Assembly (NCBI RefSeq): GCF_030128825.1
Contig: NZ_CP119127.1
Span: 3,100,001 to 3,164,000 of the forward strand
Reading direction: 5' to 3'
DNA length: 64,000 nt
Source: Sphingobium sp. WTD-1
Lineage (GTDB): Bacteria > Pseudomonadota > Alphaproteobacteria > Sphingomonadales > Sphingomonadaceae
Under the pieces are notes generated by a model. It saw nothing but the letters and a program-made list of their open reading frames with translations, made no database searches and was not told the DNA's origin. Shown piece by piece: positions 26,502 through 34,930 of this stretch. Position 1 is the stretch's first letter, and each line of letters starts with the position of its first letter. The translations under genes were made by a program, and so were the position numbers.

Positions 26502-27864
26502 TATTCTGATAGTCGACGACGAAGAGGACATTCGCGATCTGGTTGCGGGTGTGCTGGAAGATGAGGGTTTCACGACCCGCACTGCCGCCAACAGCGACAG
26601 CGCGATCGAGGCGCTGGACAGCCGGCGCCCCTCGCTGGTGCTGCTCGATGTCTGGCTGCAGGGGTCGAAGCTCGACGGGCTGGAACTGCTGGACGAGATC
26701 AAGCGGCGCGACGCGACCGTCCCGGTGCTGATGATTTCCGGTCATGGCAATATCGACACGGCGGTAGCGGCGATCCGCAAGGGCGCGGCCGATTTCATCG
26801 AGAAGCCGTTCGAGGCGGACCGGCTGCTGCATCTGGTGGCGCGGGCCACCGAGACCGAGCGGCTGCGGCGCGAGAACCAGACGCTGCGCGCGCGCTTTGG
26901 CCAAGATGATGAGCTGACCGGCACGTCGGCATCGATCAACGGCGTGCGGGCGACGATCAAGAAGGTTGCAGGCACCGGCAGCCGGGTGCTGATTTCCGGG
27001 CCGGCGGGCGTCGGCAAGGAAGTCGCCGCCCGCATGCTGCACAGCTGGAGCGGGCGGGCCGATGCGCCCTTCATCATCGTCGCCGCGGCGCGGATGGACC
27101 CGGATCGGGTCGAGGAAGAACTGTTCGGCGTAGAGGATCCCAGCGGGCTGGTGCGTCCGGGCTATCTGGAACAGGCGCATGGCGGCACGCTCTATCTGGA
27201 CGAGATCGCCGACATGCCCGTCACCACCCAGGGCAAAATATTGCGCGTGCTGACCGACCAGAGCTTCACCCGCGTCGGCGGGCAGCGGCAGGTGAAGGTC
27301 GACGTGCGGGTGATTTCCTCGACCGCGCGCAACCTGACGGCGGAAATCGAGGAGCGGCGCTTCCGCGAGGATCTCTTCTATCGGCTCAATGTCGTGCCGT
27401 TGCAGATTCCGTCGCTGTCCGAGCGGCGCGATGATATTCCGCCGCTGGTCGAGCATTATCTGGCACGCTTCGCCGCCGATCGTCGCGTCAACCCGCCGGA
27501 GATCGCCAGCGACGCGATGGCCGCATTGCAGGCCAATGAATGGCCGGGCAATGTCCGCCAGCTGCGCAATGTGATCGAACGGACGATGATCCTGGCACCG
27601 GGCGATCGGATCGGCCGGATCGAGCTGGACATGCTGCCGGCTGAATTGACGAGCGGGGGCGGCGGCGATGGCATCGGCCAGTCCGCCATCATGGGCGCGC
27701 CGCTGCGCGAGGCGCGCGAAAGTTTCGAACGGGAATATCTGCGCATCCAGATCCGGCGGTTTTCCGGCAATATCTCGCGCACCGCGACCTTCATCGGCAT
27801 GGAGCGGTCTGCGCTGCATCGCAAACTGAAATTGCTGGGCATTACCGACGGAAAGGACGGCTGA
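26491..27864 (+). CDS. ntrX: NtrX-type response regulator lacking the GAFTGA loop
   Basis: A 457-residue regulator: receiver domain (Asp53 in LVLLDVWLQG), AAA+ domain with Walker A-like SGPAGVGKE (about 169-177) and GGTLYLDEIADMP, and a C-terminal Fis-type HTH (SGNISRTATFIGMERSALHRKLKLLGI). At residues 211-228, where NtrC has FGYEKGAFTGAQ, this protein reads FGVEDPSGLVRPGY, so the sigma54-contact loop is gone. It probably does not activate sigma54 holoenzyme and may act as a conventional activator or repressor. It overlaps ntrY. Confidence 0.93.
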   Translation: MALDILIVDDEEDIRDLVAGVLEDEGFTTRTAANSDSAIEALDSRRPSLVLLDVWLQGSKLDGLELLDEIKRRDATVPVLMISGHGNIDTAVAAIRKGAADFIEKPFEADRLLHLVARATETERLRRENQTLRARFGQDDELTGTSASINGVRATIKKVAGTGSRVLISGPAGVGKEVAARMLHSWSGRADAPFIIVAAARMDPDRVEEELFGVEDPSGLVRPGYLEQAHGGTLYLDEIADMPVTTQGKILRVLTDQSFTRVGGQRQVKVDVRVISSTARNLTAEIEERRFREDLFYRLNVVPLQIPSLSERRDDIPPLVEHYLARFAADRRVNPPEIASDAMAALQANEWPGNVRQLRNVIERTMILAPGDRIGRIELDMLPAELTSGGGGDGIGQSAIMGAPLREARESFEREYLRIQIRRFSGNISRTATFIGMERSALHRKLKLLGITDGKDG

Positions 27865-27903
27865 CGCTGGGGAAAGTCCTGATGGCGATGTCAGGCATGG
27901 ACG

Positions 27904-27998
27904 CCCCTTCGCAATTGCGGTAGGATTGCTTCGCCCTCGACAAGCGGGGGCAGGCAAGACACCTCCGCCCAGAGGTGCGAGAGCGGGTAACGTCCCGC
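27904..27998 (+). promoter_or_regulatory. Structured leader of hfq with shared palindrome
   Basis: The 156-base spacer ahead of hfq holds CCCTTCGCAATTGCG (27904-27918), which recurs downstream of ettA, then two hairpins: CACCTC/GAGGTG (27960-27965, 27972-27977) and GCGGG/CCCGC (27983-27987, 27994-27998). The second hairpin ends 22 bases before the start codon. AAAGGA at about 28004-28009 is the ribosome-binding site. Autoregulation by Hfq binding its own leader is known in other bacteria; here it is inference. Confidence 0.4.
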
Positions 27999-28020
27999 CA
28001 ATAAAGGACTGGCAAAAACC

Positions 28021-28503
28021 ATGGCCGACAAAGTGAACAACCTTCAGGATATTTTCCTCAACAGCCTGCGCAAGTCGAAGACCCCGGTGACCATGTTCCT
28101 GGTCAAGGGCGTGAAGCTGCAGGGTATCATCACCTGGTTCGACAATTTTTCCGTGCTGCTGCGCCGGGATGGCCAGTCGCAGCTGGTCTACAAGCATGCC
28201 ATTTCGACGGTCATGCCGGCCCAGACGATGGACCTGACCGATCTGCGCAAGGCCAGCGACGGCAATGGCAAGCCGCGCCTGCTGCAGGAAATCTTCCTGA
28301 GCGCCGTGCGCAAGTCGGGCAGCCCGGTGACCATGTTCCTGGTCAACGGCGTCATGCTCCAGGGCGAGATCGCCGCCTTTGATCTGTTCTGCATGCTGCT
28401 GGAACGTGACGGCATGGTGCAGCTGGTCTACAAGCACGCCATTTCGACCGTGCAACCGCTCCATTCGCTCGACCTGTCGGGCGAGAACGAGCAGGACGAC
28501 TGA
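28021..28503 (+). CDS. hfq: RNA chaperone Hfq with two tandem Sm-like domains
   Basis: A 160-residue protein, twice the usual domain content. Copy 1 spans about residues 6-68 and copy 2 about 86-147, with a period of exactly 80 residues (240 bases). Both have Sm1 and Sm2, the latter ending in YKHAISTV. The copies differ on the RNA-binding faces: FDNF versus FDLF on the proximal side, GVKLQG versus GVMLQG on the distal side (the conserved Lys is Met), and RKSK versus RKSG on the rim. Three chains could form one pseudo-hexamer. Hfq pairs small RNAs with mRNAs. It lies in the standard ntrX-hfq-hflX order. Tail is short and acidic. Confidence 0.96.
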   Translation: MADKVNNLQDIFLNSLRKSKTPVTMFLVKGVKLQGIITWFDNFSVLLRRDGQSQLVYKHAISTVMPAQTMDLTDLRKASDGNGKPRLLQEIFLSAVRKSGSPVTMFLVNGVMLQGEIAAFDLFCMLLERDGMVQLVYKHAISTVQPLHSLDLSGENEQDD

Positions 28504-28578
28504 TCGTCCGCGCCGCATCCGGTCTTCCTGCCGATCCGCGCGGATAGACCGGAGCGCGGCCAGATGCTCTAAGCTGAC

Positions 28579-29910
28579 ATGGCCATATTCAATCGCGACT
28601 CCGAGGACGAAGTGGCGCGCGGTGCGCGCGCCGTTGTCGTGCATGCCGAAACCCACGGCGGCGACCGCCGCGACAGCGACGCCCGGCTGGAGGAAGCCCG
28701 TGGTTTGGCCCTCGCCATCGGTATTGATGTGCGCGCGGCCCAGAGCTTCCGCGTCCGCGACCGCAAGCCTGCAACCCTGTTTGGCAGCGGCCAGGTCGAC
28801 CAGATCGCCACGCTGGTGAACCAGGAAGAGGCCGAACTGGTCATCGTCGACAATGCGCTGACCCCTGTGCAGCAGAGCAATCTGGAGAAGGGAACCGGCG
28901 CCAAGGTCATCGACCGGACCGGGCTGATCCTGGAAATTTTCGGCGAGCGCGCCGCCACCAACGAGGGGCGGTTGCAGGTCGAACTCGCCCATCTCGACTA
29001 TCAGGCCGGCCGCCTGGTGCGCAGTTGGACCCATCTTGAGCGCCAGCGCGGTGGCTTTGGCTTCCTGGGTGGTCCGGGCGAAACCCAGATCGAGGCGGAC
29101 CGGCGCATGATCCGCGACCGCATGGCCAAGATCCGGCGCGAACTGGATCAGGTGACCAAGACGCGCGGCCTGCATCGCGCTCGGCGCCAGCGCGCGCCCT
29201 GGCCGGTGATCGCGCTGGTCGGCTATACCAATGCCGGCAAGTCGACCCTGTTCAACCGCCTGACCGGCGCCGAGGTGATGGCGGAGGATCTGCTCTTCGC
29301 CACGCTCGACCCGACGATGCGGCAGATCGTGCTGCCGGGGCTGGACAAGGCGATCCTGTCCGACACTGTGGGCTTCGTCTCCGACCTTCCGACCCAGTTG
29401 ATTGCGGCCTTCCGCGCGACGCTGGAGGAAGTGCTGTCGGCCGATATCATCGTCCATGTCCGTGACATTGCCCATCCCGACACGGACGCCCAGCGCGACG
29501 ATGTGCTGGACGTGCTGAGCGAACTGGGCGTGGCCGGCGAAGGTGCCCTGGAGCGTGGCGATGGCGAGGCTGATCCGCCGCCGATTATCGAGGCGTGGAA
29601 CAAGCTTGACCTGCTCGACGAGGAACAGGCCGCGCTGGCCCGCGAGACGGCGGCCCGGCGTGACGATGTCGTCATTATCTCGGCGTTGACCGGCGAAGGT
29701 GTCGACAAGCTACAGCGGGCAATCAGCGCCCGACTGACCCGTGGCGCGCGGGTTCACAGCCTGCGCCTGCCGATCAGTGATGGTGCCGCCCTTGCCTGGC
29801 TACATGAGCATGGCGAGGTGCTGGCGACCCGGCCGAGCGAGGCGGAGATGCAGGTGGATGTCCGCCTGTCCGACTCCGGTCTCGCCCGCTTCCTCAAGCG
29901 CGATCGTTAA
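28579..29910 (+). CDS. hflX: GTPase HflX
   Basis: A 443-residue translational GTPase. The N-terminal HflX domain (about 1-195, with SGQVDQIATLV and NEGRLQVELAHLDYQAGRLVRSWTHLERQ... regions typical of the family) precedes the G domain: G1 GYTNAGKST, G2 near LLFATLDPT, G3 DTVGF, G4 NKLD and G5 SALTGEG. HflX splits stalled 70S ribosomes, notably in heat stress. It follows hfq by 75 bases. Its TAA stop shares the palindrome TTAA with the stop of the convergent nucleosidase gene, a four-base tail overlap. Confidence 0.95.
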   Translation: MAIFNRDSEDEVARGARAVVVHAETHGGDRRDSDARLEEARGLALAIGIDVRAAQSFRVRDRKPATLFGSGQVDQIATLVNQEEAELVIVDNALTPVQQSNLEKGTGAKVIDRTGLILEIFGERAATNEGRLQVELAHLDYQAGRLVRSWTHLERQRGGFGFLGGPGETQIEADRRMIRDRMAKIRRELDQVTKTRGLHRARRQRAPWPVIALVGYTNAGKSTLFNRLTGAEVMAEDLLFATLDPTMRQIVLPGLDKAILSDTVGFVSDLPTQLIAAFRATLEEVLSADIIVHVRDIAHPDTDAQRDDVLDVLSELGVAGEGALERGDGEADPPPIIEAWNKLDLLDEEQAALARETAARRDDVVIISALTGEGVDKLQRAISARLTRGARVHSLRLPISDGAALAWLHEHGEVLATRPSEAEMQVDVRLSDSGLARFLKRDR

Positions 29911-30812
29911 TCGGGCAGTCGCGCCACGAAATCCTGCACGACGCGGGCCGAATTGGCTGAGGCGAGCGCCATGAAGACGCTCATCTGGTTCTGCTCCGCG
30001 TCGCCACCGGCGAGGTCGGACAGGCTGCGAAAGGCCAGGAAGGGCACGCGGTTGGCATAAGCCACCTGCGCCACCGCTGCGCTTTCCATATCCAGCACCT
30101 GCGCCTGGAAAGTCGCGAAAAGATATTGGCGATAAGCGGCATTGTCCATGAAGGCGGGGCCGCTGATGCCGCGTCCGCCGACATGCAGGCTGGGCTGATG
30201 CGGCAGGCATTTGGCAGCGGCCGCATCGGCACAGCGGGCCAGGCTTTCCGAGGATGACAGGGCGCGCGCGACGGCGAGCAGAGCGGGATCGGCCGGGAAG
30301 GCGCGGTGCCAGCTTTTGGCCTCGGCCTCATTGCCGACCTCGACATCGCGCGGGAAGATCATGCCATAATTGGGCAGGTCGTTGCCCGGTGTGCGGAAGA
30401 TCGGCGCATAGCCGCCCGGCGCCTCACGCGCGATCGTGCTCTCCATGAACTGGCCCCAGTCGGCCGCCACCACGACATCGCCGATATGCAGCGACGGATC
30501 GATGCCGCCGGCGATGCCGGAAAAGAGGATGCGTTTCACCGCAAAGCGATCGACCAGCCATTGGGTGGTCATGGCGGCATTGACCATGCTGACGCCGCTT
30601 TCGACCAGCAGTACTGGCTTGCCGGCCATCTGGCCAAGCGTCACCGGCACGCCGTTGACGCGCACCGTGCGGGGCTGCTCGATCCGGCCGACCAGCGCGG
30701 CATGTTCGGGCGGGAAGGCGGTCATGATCGCCGTGCGCGGCTGCTCGTCGAGCTTCTGGGCGAGGGCAGGGCTGGCGGTCAGCAGGCCGACCAGGGCGAG
30801 GAGGAGTTTCAT
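29907..30812 (-). CDS. Secreted nucleosidase/phosphorylase family protein (MTAN-like)
   Basis: A 301-residue PNP/UDP phosphorylase-superfamily protein with a cleavable signal peptide (MKLLLALVGLLTASPALAQ). The core starts with TAIMTAFPPEHAAL and VESGVSMVNAAMTTQWLVDRF; the nucleoside-binding MESAAVAQVAYANRVPFLAFRSLSDLAGGDAE follows, with Met-Glu and the catalytic Asp of 5'-methylthioadenosine/SAH nucleosidases. An insert around 180-235 is not in the cytosolic enzymes. In the periplasm it could free purine bases from nucleosides. It overlaps the upstream purine permease by ATGA, which supports a joint salvage role. The exact substrate is unknown. Confidence 0.82.
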   Translation of the reverse strand: MKLLLALVGLLTASPALAQKLDEQPRTAIMTAFPPEHAALVGRIEQPRTVRVNGVPVTLGQMAGKPVLLVESGVSMVNAAMTTQWLVDRFAVKRILFSGIAGGIDPSLHIGDVVVAADWGQFMESTIAREAPGGYAPIFRTPGNDLPNYGMIFPRDVEVGNEAEAKSWHRAFPADPALLAVARALSSSESLARCADAAAAKCLPHQPSLHVGGRGISGPAFMDNAAYRQYLFATFQAQVLDMESAAVAQVAYANRVPFLAFRSLSDLAGGDAEQNQMSVFMALASANSARVVQDFVARLPD

Positions 30813-32140
30813 GCGGCGGCAACCCAGGCAAAGCGGATGACGATCAAGATGGCGAGCAGGAAGAGCAGCCAGTCGGTGCGGCTCATCTTGCCGCGCAGCA
30901 GCTTCAGGATCGCATGGGCGACAATGCCGAAGGCGATGCCGTTGGCGATCGAGAAGGTGAGAGGGATGAGCGCGAGGGTGAGGAAGGCGGGGACGGCCTC
31001 GAACGGTTCTTCCCAACTGACCTCGACCAGCGGCGCCATCATCAGGCTGCCGACCAGGATCAGCGCCGGCGCCGTCGCATAGAGCGGCACCAGGCCGGCA
31101 TAGGGCGCGGCGAAGATGGTGACCAGGAAGAGGAGGCCGGTAACGATGGCGGTGAGGCCCGTGCGCCCGCCCGCCGCAACGCCGGCTGCGCTTTCGACAT
31201 AGGAGGTGACGGTGCTGGTGCCCGCCGTCGCGCCGACCATGGTCGCGGCCGCGTCGGCGATCAGGATGCGGTTGAGATTGGGCACGCTGCCGTCCGGGCG
31301 AGCGAGGCCCGCGCGCTTGGTCACGGCCATCAGCGTGCCGAGATTGTCGAACAGGTCGACGAACAGGAAGACGAAGATGATTTCCAGTACGCCGATGCCA
31401 TGGCTGCCGGCGAAGACCGCACCAAGATCAAGATGGAAGGCGGTGCTGCCGAGTGCCGAGACATCATAGGGCGTCGGCGTGAAATGCAGCGCGCCGACCA
31501 GCCGGCCGAGCAGGGTAGTGGCAACGATGCCGATCAGGATCGCGCCGCGCACCTGGCGGATCGACAGGCCCGCGATCAGCGTCAGGCCGAACAGGGTGAG
31601 CAGCACCGGCGCGGAGCGAAGGTCGCCGAGCGCGACCGAGGTGGCGCTGTTGGAGACGACGATGCCGGCATTGCGCAGGCCGATGAAGGCGATGAAAAGG
31701 CCGATGCCACCGGCAACCGCCGCGAGCAGATGGGGCGGGATGGCAGCCAGGATCATCTGGCGGATGCCCGCCAAGGTCAGCGCCAGGAAGGCGACCCCGG
31801 AGAGGAAGACGCAGCCGAGCGCCACTGGCCAGGGAATGCCCAGGCCCAGCACGACCGAATAGGTGAAATAGGCATTGAGGCCCATGCCCGGTGCCAGTGC
31901 GAGCGGGACATTGGCAACCATGCCCATCAGGATGCTGGCGAAGGCCGCAGCGAAACAGGTTGCGGCGGCCACGCCCACCAGCGGCATGCCGGCCTCGCTC
32001 AGGATCGCCGGGTTGACCAGCACGATATAGGCCATGGTGAGGAAGGTGGTGATGCCCGCGACGATTTCCGTGCGCACATTGCTGCCGCGCGCAGCTATCT
32101 GGAAACGTCTGTCGAGCCAGGAGGACAGGGGAGCGGTCAT
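30809..32140 (-). CDS. NCS2 family purine permease (AzgA-like)
   Basis: A 443-residue membrane protein with about 13-14 helices. RTEIVAGITTFLTMAYIVLVNPAIL, ALAPGMGLNAYFTYSVV and LFVDLFDNLGTLMAVTKRAGL are the signatures of the AzgA subgroup (E. coli GhxP/AdeP type), which import hypoxanthine, guanine or adenine by proton symport. STVTSYVESAAGVAAGGRTGLTAIV is also conserved. The ATG at 32140 is used rather than a TTG three codons earlier. Coupled to the downstream secreted nucleosidase gene, it suggests uptake of bases freed in the periplasm. Confidence 0.92.
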   Translation of the reverse strand: MTAPLSSWLDRRFQIAARGSNVRTEIVAGITTFLTMAYIVLVNPAILSEAGMPLVGVAAATCFAAAFASILMGMVANVPLALAPGMGLNAYFTYSVVLGLGIPWPVALGCVFLSGVAFLALTLAGIRQMILAAIPPHLLAAVAGGIGLFIAFIGLRNAGIVVSNSATSVALGDLRSAPVLLTLFGLTLIAGLSIRQVRGAILIGIVATTLLGRLVGALHFTPTPYDVSALGSTAFHLDLGAVFAGSHGIGVLEIIFVFLFVDLFDNLGTLMAVTKRAGLARPDGSVPNLNRILIADAAATMVGATAGTSTVTSYVESAAGVAAGGRTGLTAIVTGLLFLVTIFAAPYAGLVPLYATAPALILVGSLMMAPLVEVSWEEPFEAVPAFLTLALIPLTFSIANGIAFGIVAHAILKLLRGKMSRTDWLLFLLAILIVIRFAWVAAA

Positions 32141-32264
32141 CGCGCGCAACCGGGCAGGAAAAGGGAAGGGGCCATGGCCGGCCCGGACAGCGAAGTTGAC
32201 ACCAGATACCCCCTATGCGCGATGGTCGCGATTGCGCGCCCTATGCCGCCGCGCACGCGCCGCG

Positions 32265-32744
32265 TCAAAGGTAACGATACATCACAAATGTGTCGACCAG
32301 CCCCAGCGTTGGATGGGCAAAGGCATCGGGCATGCGGCCGACTATGGCAAAGCCCATCGCCTGCCACAGCGCGACCGCGCGGCTGTTGGAGGAAACCACG
32401 AAATTATATTGCATGGCGCTGAAGCCGAGATCGCGGGCCAGATCGAAGGAGGCCGCGCACATGCGCCGGGCAATGCCGCGTCCGGTGGCGTGGGCAGCGG
32501 TGACATAGCCGGCATTGGCGACATGGTTGCCACCGCCCGGCTGATTGGCGCGGACGTAGAAGATGCCGAGCAGGGCGCCATCCTCCTCGACGACGCGGAC
32601 GGTGCGGTCTGGGGACAGCCACAGGGCAAGGGCATCTTCGCGGCCGATCGCGCGATCGACCGCCAGGGTTTCGCCAGCGCGCAGCACGGGTTCCAGGATT
32701 GCCCAGATCGCGTCATGATCGGCCGGCGTCACCGGCCTGATCAT
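32265..32744 (-). CDS. GNAT family N-acetyltransferase
   Basis: A 159-residue GNAT protein with IRPVTPADHDAIWAILEPVLRAGE at the N-terminus, the acetyl-CoA pyrophosphate-binding segment VTAAHATGRGIARRMCAASFDLARDLGF and the C-terminal ALWQAMGFAIVGRMPDAF. The acceptor cannot be predicted. The start overlaps the mazG stop by ATGA, so the two are cotranscribed; the ATG at 32744 also begins the domain directly. Confidence 0.88.
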   Translation of the reverse strand: MIRPVTPADHDAIWAILEPVLRAGETLAVDRAIGREDALALWLSPDRTVRVVEEDGALLGIFYVRANQPGGGNHVANAGYVTAAHATGRGIARRMCAASFDLARDLGFSAMQYNFVVSSNSRAVALWQAMGFAIVGRMPDAFAHPTLGLVDTFVMYRYL

Positions 32745-33520
32745 TCCGCCTGCTTCGCCTGCTGCCATAGCGCTTCCTTCTCGTCGAGCGACAGGCCCAC
32801 GAACGCATCGCCGGCGATTGCCTCCATCTGGCGGAAACGACGATCGAACTTGGCATTTCCGCCACGCAAGGCGACTTCAGGATCGATCTTGAGATGGCGT
32901 GCGAGGTTGACGACAGCAAAGAGCAGGTCGCCGACCTCTTCTTCCCGATGGGCATGACTGGTCGCGCTGGCGACCTCGTCCAGTTCCTCATGGATCTTGG
33001 CGATCGCGCCCTGGGCATCGGGCCAGTCGAAGCCGGTGCGGGCGGCCCGCTTCTGCAATTTTTCGGCGCGCAGCAGCGCGGGGAGCGCCTGCGCCACGCC
33101 GGCCATGGCGCTCGGATCGGGGATCTTGTCGGCGCGCTCAGCCGCCTTGATGCTTTCCCACTGGGCATGGCCATCCTCACGCCGGGCGCCTTCGCCAAAG
33201 ACATGCGGATGACGCCGGATCATCTTGTCTGCGATACTGTCTATCACGTCCTGCAGGCGGAAATGGCCGGCCTGTTCGGCGATGCGGCTGTGGAAGACGA
33301 CCTGCAGCAGCAGATCGCCCAGTTCATCGCGCAGGTCAGCCATGTCGTTACGCTCGATCGCGTCCGCCACTTCATAGGCTTCCTCGATCGTGTAGGGGGC
33401 GATGCTCGCGAAATCCTGCTCGATGTCCCAGGGACAGCCCGTTTCCGGATCGCGCAGCCGCGCCATGACGTTGGCGATCGGCATGATATCGGCGGGACTG
33501 GCTTTGCTGGTGTCGGACAT
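32741..33520 (-). CDS. mazG: Nucleoside triphosphate pyrophosphohydrolase MazG
   Basis: A 259-residue all-alpha NTP pyrophosphatase with two MazG repeats: DPETGCPWDIEQDFASIAPYTIEEAYEVADAIERND...ELGDLLLQVVFH (metal-binding EExxE and ExxD) and a second, DAQGAIAKIHEELDEVASA...EEEVGDLLFAVVNLARHL. It hydrolyses noncanonical nucleotides to monophosphates. The upstream side of this gene is the left border of the Tn554-like element, so its promoter may have been altered by insertion. Confidence 0.95.
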   Translation of the reverse strand: MSDTSKASPADIMPIANVMARLRDPETGCPWDIEQDFASIAPYTIEEAYEVADAIERNDMADLRDELGDLLLQVVFHSRIAEQAGHFRLQDVIDSIADKMIRRHPHVFGEGARREDGHAQWESIKAAERADKIPDPSAMAGVAQALPALLRAEKLQKRAARTGFDWPDAQGAIAKIHEELDEVASATSHAHREEEVGDLLFAVVNLARHLKIDPEVALRGGNAKFDRRFRQMEAIAGDAFVGLSLDEKEALWQQAKQAE

Positions 33521-33617
33521 GAGGAACCTGATGCGAGGAATGGATGGCTTTGGCGATAGAGTTTCGGCCGGGGGATAGCCAGTCCGGCCTGATCGATTTA
33601 AGTTCGATAATATATAT

Positions 33618-33722
33618 TATGTTAATAGCGATACCGCAACTGTCCATGTAAACTGTGTCCAGTGTGATGGGGAAAGGCTTGCAGTCACGGCGGTCTTTCA
33701 ACAGTATCAGCGACCGTGTCCA
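33618..33722. repeat. Candidate left end of the Tn554-like element
   Basis: TATGTTAA (33618-33625) is repeated directly at 37688-37695 on the other side of the recombinase genes. CTGTCCAT (33640-33647) is inverted relative to ATGGACAG at 37624-37631. TGTCCA recurs at 33641, 33656 and 33717. The surroundings are much more AT-rich than the neighbouring genes. TTGCAG (33679) and CAGTAT (33702) are 17 bases apart and could be the tnpA promoter, giving an almost leaderless mRNA. Confidence 0.4.
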
Positions 33723-34930
33723 CTTCGTTCGCCACGACGCCCTGGCAGGCAGCGCGTATCGAAATGCCCGGCGGCCGCCGGTCGTGGACGGTATTGGATG
33801 ATCACGGCGACGTCGTCGAGTGCCTACGTCATTGGATCGTCCATCTCGAGCAGACGCACGCGTCTCCGAACACGATCCGCGCGTATGTTCGCCATGTCGT
33901 CGACTTCGCGAACTTCCTCGGCGCCAACGGCGCCGGCATCCATGAAGCCACGGTTGCGCTCTACGACGGCTTCCTTGCCTGGCGGCTTGCCCGGCGAAAG
34001 GATGCCTTGCCGAGCCCGCGGCTGATCCTGCTGCGAAAGCAGGAAACGCGGGTTCTGGCGCCATCGACGCGCAACCAGATCCAGCTGGCGATCAAATCGT
34101 TCTACCGCTTCTATAACGGCACCGACGACTTCGCGGTCGATACGGCTGAGGTCAGCAAGGTCTATGACGGGCACCGGATCTACAAGCCGTTCCTCGAGCA
34201 TATCAGCCAGCGTCGCACGACGCGGCGCAAGGACCGCTATCTGTCGGGCGATCCCGGCCGTGTACAGCAGCAGGTGCTCAAGAAGCGCCTGACGCCAAGC
34301 GAGGTCCTGCGGCTGATCGAGGCGTGCGGTCTCGCGCGCGACGCGTTCCTGATCGTGCTGCTCTACAATACCGGTCTCAGGATCGGCGAAGCGCTGGGTC
34401 TGCGCCATGTCGACATCGACCTCGCTGAAAAGGTCGTCTGGGTCGTTCCGCGCGAAGACAATGCCAATGGCGCCCGCGCCAAATCCGGCCGGACGCGCGG
34501 TGTGCCGGTCCACGACTACGTGCTCAACATGTACGTCGACTACCTCACCAGCGACGAATATCTCCCGGCCTTCGAGTCCGGAGCGGAGTACGTCTTCGCC
34601 AATGTGAAAGTCGGCATGATCGGGCACGCCATGAGCCTGTCCTATGCCCAAAAGCTCGCGGGCCTGCTCGAGCAGCGCACGCATATCGACTTCAGCTGGC
34701 ACATGTTCCGCCACAGCCATGCATCCGAAGCGATCGCGGCGGGATACAGCCTGCTCGAAGTGGCCGATCGCCTCGGACATGCCAGCCCGCAGACAACGGC
34801 CGCGTTCTACCAGCACCTGTTCGCCTCGGAAATCCGCAGGCTTTACCTCACAGGTCCCGACGAGGTGCATGAAAGGCTTGAGAAACTTCGCGAGGCAGAG
34901 CTTCTTAGAAGGGATATGCGATGGGCATGA
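33716..34930 (+). CDS. tnpA: Tyrosine recombinase, TnpA of Tn554 type
   Basis: A 404-residue tyrosine recombinase. Residues 35-140 form the SAM-like DNA-binding domain (HWIVHLEQTHASPNTIRAYVRHVVDFANFLG). The catalytic domain has Arg in YNTGLRIGEALGLRHVD, the His-x-x-Arg in HMFRHSHASEAIA, His in LGHASPQTT and the nucleophile Tyr in AAFYQHL. The GTG at 33716 is the start. It overlaps the next recombinase gene by 10 bases. Two overlapping tyrosine recombinases followed by a small HTH protein is the TnpA-TnpB-TnpC pattern of Tn554-family elements. Confidence 0.88.
   Translation: MSTSFATTPWQAARIEMPGGRRSWTVLDDHGDVVECLRHWIVHLEQTHASPNTIRAYVRHVVDFANFLGANGAGIHEATVALYDGFLAWRLARRKDALPSPRLILLRKQETRVLAPSTRNQIQLAIKSFYRFYNGTDDFAVDTAEVSKVYDGHRIYKPFLEHISQRRTTRRKDRYLSGDPGRVQQQVLKKRLTPSEVLRLIEACGLARDAFLIVLLYNTGLRIGEALGLRHVDIDLAEKVVWVVPREDNANGARAKSGRTRGVPVHDYVLNMYVDYLTSDEYLPAFESGAEYVFANVKVGMIGHAMSLSYAQKLAGLLEQRTHIDFSWHMFRHSHASEAIAAGYSLLEVADRLGHASPQTTAAFYQHLFASEIRRLYLTGPDEVHERLEKLREAELLRRDMRWA

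Noticed and set aside
26407..29475. A 1022-codon open frame on the minus strand
   Set aside because: It runs antisense through ntrX, hfq and hflX, has no domain, and is the usual shadow of high-GC codon bias.
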